Shown in pieces: positions 45,136-53,632 of a stretch of 64,000 nt of DNA (within the stretch, counting starts at the first letter, position 1; the number at the start of each line of letters is the position of its first letter). Origin of the DNA: Flavobacteriales bacterium (GTDB lineage: Bacteria; Bacteroidota; Bacteroidia; CAIKAF01). The stretch is from positions 1-64,000 of the forward strand of contig JAKRSD010000026.1 of NCBI GenBank assembly GCA_022402535.1, in the 5' to 3' direction. The notes beneath the pieces were generated by a model. It was not told where the DNA came from and made no database searches. It worked only from the letters and a program-made list of their open reading frames with translations. Made by a program: the position numbers and the translations under genes.

Positions 45136-46446
45136 TCAAATAATTTCTCCGTACAGGTCATAATCCGAAGCATCGGTGATGCGCACCTCGGCAAAATCGC
45201 CCATGCGAACATAATTTCCTTTTGTGGGAACCAATACTTCGTTGTCTACATCCGGAGAGTCAAACTCGGTGCGGCCTACAAAATAGCCTCCCTCGGTTTT
45301 ATCAAAAAGTACCCGGAAGGTTTTCCCGATTTTTTCGGCGTTCAATTCGTCCGAAATTTCACGTTGAATTTCCATAATGGTGTTTGCCCGCTCTTTTTTC
45401 ACGTCTTCGGGTACATCATCTTCCAATTTAAACGCATGCGTGTTCTCTTCATGTGAATACGTGAAAACACCCAGCCGGTCAAATCGCACATCCCGCACAA
45501 ATTGACAAAGCTCCTCGAAATCGGCTTCGGTTTCACCGGGATACCCGGTAATCAGCGTGGTGCGTATGGCAATACCGGGCACTCTGCTTCGCATATCTTC
45601 CAGCAGTTTGTAGGTCTTGGTTTTGGTGGTTCCGCGGCGCATGGATTTGAGCATATTGTCGCTGATGTGTTGCAGCGGAATATCCACATAACGGCACACT
45701 TTCGGGTTGTTGGCCATCACTTCCAGCACATCTTCGGGAAAACCCGCAGGGAAAGCGTAATGCAGGCGAATCCATTCAATACCCTCAACTTCGCTGAGTT
45801 GGGTGAGCAGTTCGGCCAGTTTACGCTCTTTGTATAAATCCAATCCGTAATAGGTGGAATCCTGGGCAATAATGACCAATTCTTTGGTGCCGCCCGCTGC
45901 CAGATGCTGCGCTTCCTTCACCAGTGCTTCCATAGGTTTTGAAACGTGTTTTCCCCGCATAAGCGGAATGGCGCAGAAAGAACAGGGACGGTCGCAGCCT
46001 TCAGAAATTTTCAGAAAGGCATAGTGGCGAGGTGTGGTGAGCAATCGTTCACCCAACAGTTCATGTTTATAATCAGCCCGCAGGGTTTTAAGCATGGCAG
46101 GCAGTTCGCGCGTACCGAACCAGGCATCCACTTCAGGAATTTCATCTTTCAAATCATCTTTGTATCGCTCGGAAAGACAGCCGGTTACGTATACTTTTTC
46201 AACCAATCCGTCATTTTTGGCTTCTGCAAAACGCAGGATGGTATTTACACTTTCTTCTTTGGCGTTGTCAATAAACCCGCAGGTGTTTATCACCACGATA
46301 TTAAAATCATCTTCGCTGCTTTCGTGCGCTACGGGAAGTCCGTTAGCCTGCAATTGCCCCATGAGTACTTCGCTGTCGTACACGTTTTTGGAGCATCCCA
46401 GGGTAACGATGTTTATCTTGTTTTTTTTGAGTGATTTTGTTTTCAA
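45136..46446 (-). CDS. rimO: Ribosomal protein S12 methylthiotransferase RimO
   Basis: A 436-residue radical-SAM enzyme. The N-terminal UPF0004 domain carries TLGCSKN, NTCGF and TGCLSERY cysteines for one cluster. The radical-SAM motif CDRPCSFCAIP (CxxxCxxC) holds the second. A C-terminal TRAM domain ends the protein. It adds a methylthio group to an aspartate of ribosomal protein S12. It is the last gene of the ftsY-TPR-rimO run. Confidence 0.95.
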   Translation of the reverse strand: MKTKSLKKNKINIVTLGCSKNVYDSEVLMGQLQANGLPVAHESSEDDFNIVVINTCGFIDNAKEESVNTILRFAEAKNDGLVEKVYVTGCLSERYKDDLKDEIPEVDAWFGTRELPAMLKTLRADYKHELLGERLLTTPRHYAFLKISEGCDRPCSFCAIPLMRGKHVSKPMEALVKEAQHLAAGGTKELVIIAQDSTYYGLDLYKERKLAELLTQLSEVEGIEWIRLHYAFPAGFPEDVLEVMANNPKVCRYVDIPLQHISDNMLKSMRRGTTKTKTYKLLEDMRSRVPGIAIRTTLITGYPGETEADFEELCQFVRDVRFDRLGVFTYSHEENTHAFKLEDDVPEDVKKERANTIMEIQREISDELNAEKIGKTFRVLFDKTEGGYFVGRTEFDSPDVDNEVLVPTKGNYVRMGDFAEVRITDASDYDLYGEII

Positions 46447-46464
46447 AATGCAGTATAAATTTTA

Positions 46465-47706
46465 CTAACTGTAGATAACAATCTGGCTGATGTATGTTTT
46501 TATTTTCTCTTTGTTTTCTTTCACAAATGCCCTGTAGGACGGCAACAGATCATAATGAAATAATGAAATGAAAACATAACAGTCTAAATATCCTTTGGAT
46601 AACATGTTGGCTGCATAGGTGAGTTCCGGGAATTTGCTTCTGTTTTTTTCAAGCATCATTTTCCATGCATATACTTCGGCATATTTTTCTCCGTCAAAAA
46701 GAGAAGGGTCTTTAATCACTCCAAGTGAGTCTGATTGCGACCAGGCCTTTCTTGCATAACTTACATAATCGTTCCAAGGCTGCGGATAGTTGTTTGTAAA
46801 TGGGTTGTTTGGAAAATAGGGATAAACGCCTCTTTTTATCCATCCGTCGTCATATATTTTTTTTAATCCCTCAGCGGCGTCTTCCAACTTGTAAAAAAGC
46901 GCCTGATCCGGGTAAATTAAAAGCGCCTGAATGCAGGCATCAATTGCCCCTTCAAAATTATTTTGTGCGCCATAACAATCGGCTAAAAATTTGGGAGCTT
47001 CTATTTGTCCAGGAAATTCTTTCACGCAGTATTCAAAATATTTCTGGGCACTGTCATATTCGTTAATCATATAATACGCATCGCCTAAATATAAAATTGC
47101 ACTGTAAAAAGTGGTATCTGATTTTTCTATTGCTATTCTGTAAAAGGGTATAGATTGTTCATATTGTTTATTTCTGAACAGCTTTTCGGCTTCTTGAAAG
47201 GCTTGAATACTCTCTGTTTGTTTTGCTTTTCGGGGCGAAGGTATGTCATTTACAAAACTACTCCTCATCAGCAATGAAGGATACGTATTTCGGGTAGTTA
47301 ACGTGGCTCTGCGTAAAGCATTTTTATATTGTAATTGAGCCTGTAAATATTGCTGAAAAACATCAATATTCAGTGATTTGGATTCATTGGAGGATTTTTT
47401 TTCTGACATGGATTCTTTTATCGCATTGGCTATCATGTCATTGAGGCTGTTTGACATTTTTTGATTTTGAACCCTAAAATTCTCTGCATACATGTCAATA
47501 ACAATGTTCCAAATCTTGTATTGATCGGGGTATTTAACCAGTAATTTTTCTGCCTGGTCTATTCCTTTTTGCATTTTACCGCTATTGAAAGTTTTAACAG
47601 CTTTCAATACTTCTTTTTTCTGCACGTCGGTCAGATTTTGCCCAAACCCGGGCAAAGCGTATAATAAAAGGGTAAAGAAAATGGGAACAAGGGCTTTTTT
47701 CATCAT
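46465..47706 (-). CDS. Exported TPR-repeat protein
   Basis: A 413-residue protein with a signal peptide (MMKKALVPIFFTLLLYALPG ...). TPR-like repeats are visible at residues about 25-75 and 180-290 (AILYLGDAYYMINEYDSAQKYFEYCV). The C-terminal 130 residues are aromatic-rich and unassigned. The ATG at 47706 lies 7 bases after the ftsY stop; a longer frame runs back into ftsY. It is probably periplasmic. Function unknown. Confidence 0.82.
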   Translation of the reverse strand: MMKKALVPIFFTLLLYALPGFGQNLTDVQKKEVLKAVKTFNSGKMQKGIDQAEKLLVKYPDQYKIWNIVIDMYAENFRVQNQKMSNSLNDMIANAIKESMSEKKSSNESKSLNIDVFQQYLQAQLQYKNALRRATLTTRNTYPSLLMRSSFVNDIPSPRKAKQTESIQAFQEAEKLFRNKQYEQSIPFYRIAIEKSDTTFYSAILYLGDAYYMINEYDSAQKYFEYCVKEFPGQIEAPKFLADCYGAQNNFEGAIDACIQALLIYPDQALFYKLEDAAEGLKKIYDDGWIKRGVYPYFPNNPFTNNYPQPWNDYVSYARKAWSQSDSLGVIKDPSLFDGEKYAEVYAWKMMLEKNRSKFPELTYAANMLSKGYLDCYVFISLFHYDLLPSYRAFVKENKEKIKTYISQIVIYS

Positions 47707-47713
47707 CTTGCTA

Positions 47714-48673
47714 TCAGGAATTATTGAATAAACTTTCCACAAAACCTTCCTTATTGAATACCTGAAGGTCTTCGGCTTTTTCGCCTAAGCCGATATATTT
47801 TACCGGAATTTTAAATTTATCTGAAATGCCTATTACCACGCCACCTTTGGCGGTTCCGTCGAGTTTGGTTACAGCCAGTGCATTTACTTCGGTGGCTGCG
47901 GTAAACTGTTTGGCCTGTTCAAAGGCGTTTTGACCCGTAGAGCCGTCCAGTACCAATAACACTTCGTGCGGGGCATCAGGAATTACCTTTTTCATTACGT
48001 TTTTCACTTTAGTGAGCTCGTTCATCAGGTTTACCTTGTTGTGAAGCCTGCCTGCCGTATCCAGCAGAACCAGATCGCAGCCTTTGGCTACGGCAGAGTT
48101 AAGGGTATCAAAAGCCACCGATGCCGGATCGGCGCCCATGCCTTTTTCTACAATGGAAACCCCGGCACGTTCACTCCAGATTTTAAGCTGATCAACCGCT
48201 GCAGCACGAAAGGTGTCGCCGGCTCCCAGCATCACGGATTTACCTCTTTTTTGGAATTGATAGGCCAGTTTGCCGATGGTGGTCGTTTTTCCCACTCCGT
48301 TAACGCCTACCACCATCACCACATACGGCTTTTTTCCTTCGGGCAGGGAAAAGTCTTCGAAGTTTTCGTGGTTATTTTCGGCCAGTAAAGCCGAAATTTC
48401 TTCTTTGAGTAATTTATCCAGTTCTGCAGTATCCACGTATTTATCGCGAGATACCCGTTCTTCCACACGACGAATGATTTTTAGCGTAGTATCCACTCCC
48501 ACATCCGAGGTAATCAGAATATCTTCCAGCTCATCCAGGATTTCATCATCCACTTTCGACTTGCCGGCCACGGCCCGTTTTAGTTTGTCGAAAAGGCCCG
48601 CACGTGTTTTCTGAAGCCCTTTGTCGTAGGTTTCTTTGGTTTCCTTTTTGGTGAAAAAGCTGAAAATGCCCAT
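47714..48673 (-). CDS. ftsY: Signal recognition particle receptor FtsY
   Basis: A 319-residue SRP GTPase with a short N-terminal region instead of the long acidic A domain. NG domain: GVNGVGKTTTIGKLA near 123-137, GAGDTFRAAAVDQL, LLDTAGRLHNK, TKLDGTAKGG. It receives Ffh-ribosome complexes at the membrane. It starts a minus-strand operon and is separated from DUF4295 by a terminator. Confidence 0.97.
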   Translation of the reverse strand: MGIFSFFTKKETKETYDKGLQKTRAGLFDKLKRAVAGKSKVDDEILDELEDILITSDVGVDTTLKIIRRVEERVSRDKYVDTAELDKLLKEEISALLAENNHENFEDFSLPEGKKPYVVMVVGVNGVGKTTTIGKLAYQFQKRGKSVMLGAGDTFRAAAVDQLKIWSERAGVSIVEKGMGADPASVAFDTLNSAVAKGCDLVLLDTAGRLHNKVNLMNELTKVKNVMKKVIPDAPHEVLLVLDGSTGQNAFEQAKQFTAATEVNALAVTKLDGTAKGGVVIGISDKFKIPVKYIGLGEKAEDLQVFNKEGFVESLFNNS

Positions 48674-48698
48674 ATCAGTTTATAAATCAGAATAAAAG

Positions 48699-48730
48699 TA
48701 AAAAAGCCCCGGCTGTTAACCAACGGGGCT
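48699..48730 (-). terminator. Rho-independent terminator after rpmG-DUF4295
   Basis: Stem AGCCCCG / CGGGGCT with a 12-base loop. On the minus strand it is followed by a T-rich run. It separates the ribosomal-protein unit from ftsY. Confidence 0.85.
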
Positions 48731-48755
48731 GTAAAATATTATGTAAACAAAACGG

Positions 48756-48908
48756 TTATTTCCCTTTGAAGAAATCGTTGGCAGCGTCTTTGTGCACAAT
48801 TTCCTCTTTGAAAGAATACGAACCTTTTTCGTTCTTCACCATTTTAATCACTTTAGCGAAATCTTTTCCTTCGCCTTTTTTTAACGTCGCTACAACTTTC
48901 TTAGCCAT
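48756..48908 (-). CDS. DUF4295 small basic protein
   Basis: A 50-residue lysine-rich protein read from the ATG at 48908: it starts MAKKVVATLKKGEGKDFAKV and ends NDFFKGK. DUF4295 is a Bacteroidota family that sits after rpmG and before ftsY in many genomes; the order holds here. Its basic composition and context suggest a ribosome-associated role, but this is inference. The gap to rpmG is 9 bases. Confidence 0.9.
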   Translation of the reverse strand: MAKKVVATLKKGEGKDFAKVIKMVKNEKGSYSFKEEIVHKDAANDFFKGK

Positions 48909-48917
48909 GGTCCGGTA

Positions 48918-49100
48918 TTATTTAATTTCTTTATGAACGGTTACACGACGCAATACAGGGTTGAACTTCTTCAACTCCAGACGGTCTGTGGTGTTTTTCT
49001 TGTTCTTAGTGGTAATATAACGCGAAGTGCCGGGCATTCCGCTCGTCTTGTGCTCAGTGCATTCCATAATTACCTGAACTCTGTTACCTTTCTTTGCCAT
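48918..49100 (-). CDS. rpmG: 50S ribosomal protein L33
   Basis: A 60-residue L33 starting [20 protein letters not shown], with the family's [11 protein letters not shown] and [18 protein letters not shown] ends. Only one cysteine remains of the zinc-ribbon motifs, so this is the zinc-independent form. rpmB, its frequent upstream partner in Bacteroidota, is absent from this position. Confidence 0.96.
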   Translation of the reverse strand: MAKKGNRVQVIMECTEHKTSGMPGTSRYITTKNKKNTTDRLELKKFNPVLRRVTVHKEIK

Positions 49101-49118
49101 TTTTATTCAATTGGGGTG

Positions 49119-49126
49119 CAAATGTA
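49119..49126 (-). promoter_or_regulatory. Candidate -7 box TACATTTG for rpmG
   Basis: Perfect TAnnTTTG on the minus strand, 18 bases before the ATG. TTTG at 49148-49151 lies 21 bases upstream and could be the -33 element. The best promoter match in the window. Confidence 0.7.
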
Positions 49127-49212
49127 GGAAAAATATTTTCCCGGATACAAATACCTGTCTGTTTTTTTGAAAATTCCTGACAAGTATCTGTTCTTTTTTG
49201 AAATACAGGGGA

Positions 49213-49623
49213 TTAGCCCATGCCGCCTAACAATAAAACTCGGTTAAATTGATCTTCGGTAAAGGGCATTACGCTGAGTCTGGATTGTTTTATCAGTCCG
49301 GTGTGCTGCAAAATTTCGTCTGTTTTTATCTGCTCCAGGGTGACCGATTTTTTCAGCGTATGTTTGGGTTTAAGGTCCACCACCACCCAATTGGTGTCGT
49401 CAGTGGTGGGGTCCTGATAAAATTCTTTAATCACTTCAGCAACTCCCACAATCTCTTTTCCTTCATTGCTGTGGTAAAACAGCACCAGATCTCCTTTCTT
49501 CATTTCTTTCAGGTTGTTGCGCGCCTGATAATTGCGCACACCGTCCCAAAATGTTTTTTTGTCCTCGTTGAATTTATCCCAGGAGTACTTGAAGGGTTCT
49601 GATTTTACTAGCCAGTATTTCAT
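49213..49623 (-). CDS. EVE domain protein
   Basis: A 136-residue protein starting MKYWLVKSEPFKYSWDKF, a full-length EVE domain. It contains GVRNYQARNNL and GDLVLFYHSNEGKEIVGVAEV, the typical fold elements of this PUA-related family. EVE domains bind modified bases in DNA or RNA. Start at 49623 follows the family; a longer frame would run into holA. Gap of 19 bases from holA. The DpnI gene elsewhere in the window also reads modified DNA, but no link is shown. Confidence 0.9.
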   Translation of the reverse strand: MKYWLVKSEPFKYSWDKFNEDKKTFWDGVRNYQARNNLKEMKKGDLVLFYHSNEGKEIVGVAEVIKEFYQDPTTDDTNWVVVDLKPKHTLKKSVTLEQIKTDEILQHTGLIKQSRLSVMPFTEDQFNRVLLLGGMG

Positions 49624-49642
49624 TTTTGAGCAGTTAATCTTT

Positions 49643-50656
49643 TTAGTACGAAAGTATTTTATACACCAGATCGCGGAGTACTTCGCCGCTTTCCATCTGC
49701 CCGGCACCGATTCCTTTGGAGCGAAGGTCTGCATCCGAAATTTCTATCATAATTCGCCGGAGCGAAGGAAGGGTATAATTTCTGGCACCGGCCGTTACAT
49801 CCGTGCTGGCGGGAAATCGCAGTTTCATGATGGATAAAATTTCGCCTTCATTTTTCCCCGTAAGGTGGTGGTATTTATATTCCATCAGTCTGCCGAAGAA
49901 GGTATAAAGCTGGGGATTTAGTGCATGGAAATTATGTGATTTTTGATTCTGTACAAAGTAATCGGTGATTTTTACGGCGCGCGACATGTTTTTGAGCGAT
50001 AAGGCTTTAATCAATTCAAAAATATTGAAGTCCTTATGAATTCCCACATTTTCCATGATGTGTTCATGGGTGATTTCTACTTCGGGGCCCAAAGCCAACG
50101 TGAGTTTTTCAATTTCATTCGAAAGCTTTGAAGGTTCTGCGCCGATGTATTCTGCTAAAAAGTCAACGGCGCGGTCCTGTATTTTAATTTTATTCTGCCT
50201 GCAGTAGCTGCTTATCCACTCGTTTATTTTGTAGCTCTGAATTTTTTCTGAAGTGAATAATACACAGTCTTTACTTTTTTCGAGTACTTTACTAATGGTT
50301 TTTCTTTTATCTAAGCTTTTGTATTTGTGGCAGATAATTAGAATGGTGGATTCCATGGGATGGGCAAAGTAAGACTCCATCAGTTCCCAATCTTTAATGT
50401 TTTGTGCTTCACGCACAATCACCACCCTGTATTGCGACATCATGGGGTAGCTGCGCACTTCGGCAATGATATGCTCAACCAGTACATCTTTTCCGTAAAG
50501 AATGCTCTGATTAAATTCTTTTTCGTCGGGAGTGAGAATTTTCGACTCCAGAAGTTTTTCGATTTCATCAATAAAATAGGGCTCTTCGCCCATTAAAAAG
50601 TACACGGGATAGTACTTTTCGGCCTTTATTTCCTGTATGATCTGTTCAAACTTCAT
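49643..50656 (-). CDS. holA: DNA polymerase III subunit delta
   Basis: A 337-residue clamp-loader subunit. N-terminal region with YPVYFLMGEEPYFIDEIEKLL, an AAA-like domain about 15-200, and the helical C-terminal region with GRLMEYKY and the final SGEVLRDLVYKILSY. It opens the sliding clamp in the polymerase III clamp loader. ATG at 50656 fits the family; an upstream start would add 13 residues. A GACCTTTG box (7 of 8) lies at 50665-50672. Confidence 0.9.
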   Translation of the reverse strand: MKFEQIIQEIKAEKYYPVYFLMGEEPYFIDEIEKLLESKILTPDEKEFNQSILYGKDVLVEHIIAEVRSYPMMSQYRVVIVREAQNIKDWELMESYFAHPMESTILIICHKYKSLDKRKTISKVLEKSKDCVLFTSEKIQSYKINEWISSYCRQNKIKIQDRAVDFLAEYIGAEPSKLSNEIEKLTLALGPEVEITHEHIMENVGIHKDFNIFELIKALSLKNMSRAVKITDYFVQNQKSHNFHALNPQLYTFFGRLMEYKYHHLTGKNEGEILSIMKLRFPASTDVTAGARNYTLPSLRRIMIEISDADLRSKGIGAGQMESGEVLRDLVYKILSY

Positions 50657-50811
50657 GTAAGTGGCAAAGGTCTGTTTTGTATTGCTTTTTGTCAAAAAAT
50701 GTTTTTAACACGAAAACTCATCGTTATTAGGCCGGTAAAAAGGAATTGTGTTCCGGTTTTCATAAATCCGGCAATATTTCCTACAATTGTCCAAAGAAAT
50801 AAGGCGGCAGC

Positions 50812-52215
50812 ATGAGTGCAAAACAAAAAACATTGGCAAATTCTTTTGAGGTTTCCGGTCAGGGACTTCATACGGGCGGAACGGTGAAAATGCGTTTTTT
50901 GCCTGCCGACGAAAATACGGGCCTCATATTCCGTAGGACCGATTTGGAAGGAAATCCCGAAATTAAAGCCTTGGCGGATTGGGTTATTGATACCCAACGC
51001 GGAACCACGATTGGTAAGGGAGATGTGAAAATTCACACCGTAGAACACGCACTTTCTGCCCTTACAGGATTAGAAATCGACAACTGCATCATGGAAATCG
51101 ACGGTTCGGAGGTTCCCATTTTAGACGGAAGCTCGGGAATTTTTACCGATTTGATTCATACAGCCGGAATTAAAGAACAAAATGCATGGAAGGATTATTT
51201 TGTTATCCGCAAACCTATCCGATATGTAGATCCTGAAACCGGTTCAGAAATTATGGCCTTACCGTCTGATCAGTATGAACTGACCGTGATGATAGATTTT
51301 GGCAGTAAAGCACTCGGGTCGCAATTTGCCAAATTTGAAGCCGGTGCCGATTATTCAAAGGATATTGCCCGCTCCAGAACCTTTGTTTTTCTGCATGAAT
51401 TGGAAATGCTCATTAAACACGGATTAATTAAAGGGGGTGATTTGAGCAATGCCATCGTATTTGTGGAGCGCTTTATCGATGAAAAAGTATTGGATAAATT
51501 AAAAGCAGAACACAATCTGCCTGATATCCGCGTACGCGAAGGCGAAATGTTGAACCGCGAAGGGCTCCGTTTTTCCAATGAACCTGCACGTCATAAACTG
51601 CTGGATGTAATCGGCGATTTGGCCTTGGTTGGCGTTCCTATCAAAGGGCACATTATTGCCACCAAACCCGGGCATAAAGTAAATACAGCGTTTGCCGCCA
51701 TGCTGAGAGATGCTTACAAAAAAGAAAGAGCCTCTCATCAGATGCCTGATATTGATTTGAATAAGCCCCCGCTTTACGATATTTATCAGATTCTTAATAT
51801 CCTTCCGCATCGCTACCCTTTTTTATTGGTTGATAAAGTGATAGAAATGGGGGATGAACACGTAGTGGGAGTGAAAAATGTAACGTTTAATGAACCCTTT
51901 TTTCAGGGACATTTTCCCGATAACCCCGTAATGCCCGGTGTAATGCTGATTGAAGCGATGGCACAGGTAGGGGGGATTCTGGTGATGAATACTGTGGATG
52001 ATCCCAAAATGTACACGCCTTATTTCATCAAAATTGATGGCGTGAAGTTCAAACGCAAAGTATCTCCGGGCGATACGGTAGTCTTTATCTGCCATTTGGT
52101 TTCTCCGATACGCAGGGGAATCTGCCACATGGAAGGCAAAGCTTACGTGGACGGGAAAGTAGTGATGGAGGGTGAAATGATGGCCCAGATAATTAAAAAC
52201 GAAGACGCAAAATGA
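50812..52215 (+). CDS. lpxC/fabZ: Bifunctional LpxC/FabZ: UDP-acyl-GlcNAc deacetylase and 3-hydroxyacyl-ACP dehydratase
   Basis: A 467-residue natural fusion typical of Bacteroidota. LpxC fills residues 1-310, with zinc ligands H75 or H79 in HTVEH and H261/D265 in RHKLLD. FabZ starts near 320 and carries the catalytic H367 in GHFPDNPVMPG and E381 in EAMAQ. LpxC commits UDP-3-O-acyl-GlcNAc to lipid A; FabZ dehydrates hydroxyacyl-ACP for fatty-acid synthesis, so one chain links both pathways. A TACAATTG box lies at 50782-50789. It overlaps lpxA by 4 bases. Confidence 0.96.
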   Translation: MSAKQKTLANSFEVSGQGLHTGGTVKMRFLPADENTGLIFRRTDLEGNPEIKALADWVIDTQRGTTIGKGDVKIHTVEHALSALTGLEIDNCIMEIDGSEVPILDGSSGIFTDLIHTAGIKEQNAWKDYFVIRKPIRYVDPETGSEIMALPSDQYELTVMIDFGSKALGSQFAKFEAGADYSKDIARSRTFVFLHELEMLIKHGLIKGGDLSNAIVFVERFIDEKVLDKLKAEHNLPDIRVREGEMLNREGLRFSNEPARHKLLDVIGDLALVGVPIKGHIIATKPGHKVNTAFAAMLRDAYKKERASHQMPDIDLNKPPLYDIYQILNILPHRYPFLLVDKVIEMGDEHVVGVKNVTFNEPFFQGHFPDNPVMPGVMLIEAMAQVGGILVMNTVDDPKMYTPYFIKIDGVKFKRKVSPGDTVVFICHLVSPIRRGICHMEGKAYVDGKVVMEGEMMAQIIKNEDAK

Positions 52216-53009
52216 TTCAGCCGCTCTCTTTTATAGACCCTTCTGCCAAAATCGGCAAAAATGTGGTGATTGACCCCTTTTCGGTCATTCACAAAAACGT
52301 GGAAATAGGCGACGGAACCTGGATCGGTTCTAATGTTACCATTATGGAAGGAGCCCGTATCGGGAAAGATTGTAAAATTTTCCCGGGAGCCGTTATTTCA
52401 GCTATTCCGCAGGATTTAAAATTCAAAGGAGAAGAATCTACCGTTGAAATCGGAGACCGTACTACCATCCGCGAATTTGTAACCATAAACCGTGGCACCG
52501 TAGATCGTCATAAAACAGTGGTGGGAAGCGATTGCCTGGTGATGGCATATTGCCATATTGCACATGATTGCATTGTGGGCGACGGATGTATTCTGGCTAA
52601 TGGCGTTACGCTCGCCGGGCATATCAATATAGGTAATCATGCCAATATCGGTGGATTAACGGCGGTTCAGCAATTTATTTCCATCGGTTCGCATACCTAT
52701 GTGGCGGGCGGTTCACTTATCCGTAAGGATATACCGCCATTTATAAAAGCGGCCAAAGAACCTACTACGTATATGGGAATCAATTCGGTGGGTTTACGCA
52801 GAAAAGGATATACCAACGAGCAGATAAACCATATTCAGGATATATACAGAATTCTGTATCTGAAAGGATACAATACCACCAAAGCCATTGAAATCATTGA
52901 AACGGAAACGCCTTCCTCTTCCGAAAGGGATGAAATACTGCTGTTTTTGCTGAAAAGCAAAAAAGGGGTGATGAAACGCTCGGTGCTGGAAAAAGACATT
53001 GAGGAATGA
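52212..53009 (+). CDS. lpxA: Acyl-ACP--UDP-N-acetylglucosamine O-acyltransferase LpxA
   Basis: A 265-residue left-handed beta-helix acyltransferase. Hexapeptide repeats run through about residues 5-185, with the catalytic histidine at H118 in CHIAHDC; the C-terminal helical domain follows. It performs the first step of lipid A synthesis. ATGA overlaps join it to lpxC/fabZ upstream and the ABC ATPase downstream, a three-gene coupled unit. Confidence 0.96.
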   Translation: MIQPLSFIDPSAKIGKNVVIDPFSVIHKNVEIGDGTWIGSNVTIMEGARIGKDCKIFPGAVISAIPQDLKFKGEESTVEIGDRTTIREFVTINRGTVDRHKTVVGSDCLVMAYCHIAHDCIVGDGCILANGVTLAGHINIGNHANIGGLTAVQQFISIGSHTYVAGGSLIRKDIPPFIKAAKEPTTYMGINSVGLRRKGYTNEQINHIQDIYRILYLKGYNTTKAIEIIETETPSSSERDEILLFLLKSKKGVMKRSVLEKDIEE

Positions 53010-53632
53010 TCCGGATTGCCTTTCAGGAGGTTCATAAACGATTTGGCCAAACCCGGATTCTTTCGGGTTTTTCTGCCGAGTTTGAATCCGGAAAGGCCTA
53101 TCATATTGCCGGCTCCAATGGTTCGGGTAAATCCACTTTTTTAAAATTGGTTTGTGCTAATCTCAGTCCCGATAAGGGTTCTGTTTTGTTTACCCAAAAC
53201 GGAAATCCGCTGGACTTAGATCAGGTTGGGCTTCATACGGCTTTCTGTGCGCCTTATATTGAACTGCTGGATGAACTGACGGGAAGAGAGCAGATTGCAT
53301 TTCATATCCGTTTTAAACCCGTATTTAAAGAGGCGGATATTTTTCAAGAAATTCATACAGCCGGGTTAACCGCAGCGCTGGACAAGCCCTTGCGTTTATA
53401 TTCTTCGGGCATGAAGCAGCGCTTAAAACTGATTCTTACTTTTTTGAGTGATACGCCTTTGCTTTTGCTGGATGAGCCCTGTTCTAATTTAGATGAATCG
53501 GGGAGATCATTTTATGCATCGCTGGCTGAGCGTTTTGTGCAAAACAGACTGGTGATGGTGGCCTCCAATAATATGCCCGAAGAACATTTTTTCTGTACAC
53601 ACACATTGATACCTTCTTCAGGTCTTAGCTGA
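53006..53632 (+). CDS. ABC transporter ATP-binding protein
   Basis: A 208-residue ABC ATPase. Walker A GSNGSGKST near 36-44, signature YSSGMKQRLKL and Walker B LLLLDEPCSNLD are all present. No membrane partner is adjacent. It is translationally coupled to lpxA (ATGA), which hints at an envelope role, but its size and shape are also like CcmA-type haem-exporter ATPases. The last 8 bases overlap the convergent glycosyltransferase gene. Confidence 0.87.
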   Translation: MIRIAFQEVHKRFGQTRILSGFSAEFESGKAYHIAGSNGSGKSTFLKLVCANLSPDKGSVLFTQNGNPLDLDQVGLHTAFCAPYIELLDELTGREQIAFHIRFKPVFKEADIFQEIHTAGLTAALDKPLRLYSSGMKQRLKLILTFLSDTPLLLLDEPCSNLDESGRSFYASLAERFVQNRLVMVASNNMPEEHFFCTHTLIPSSGLS

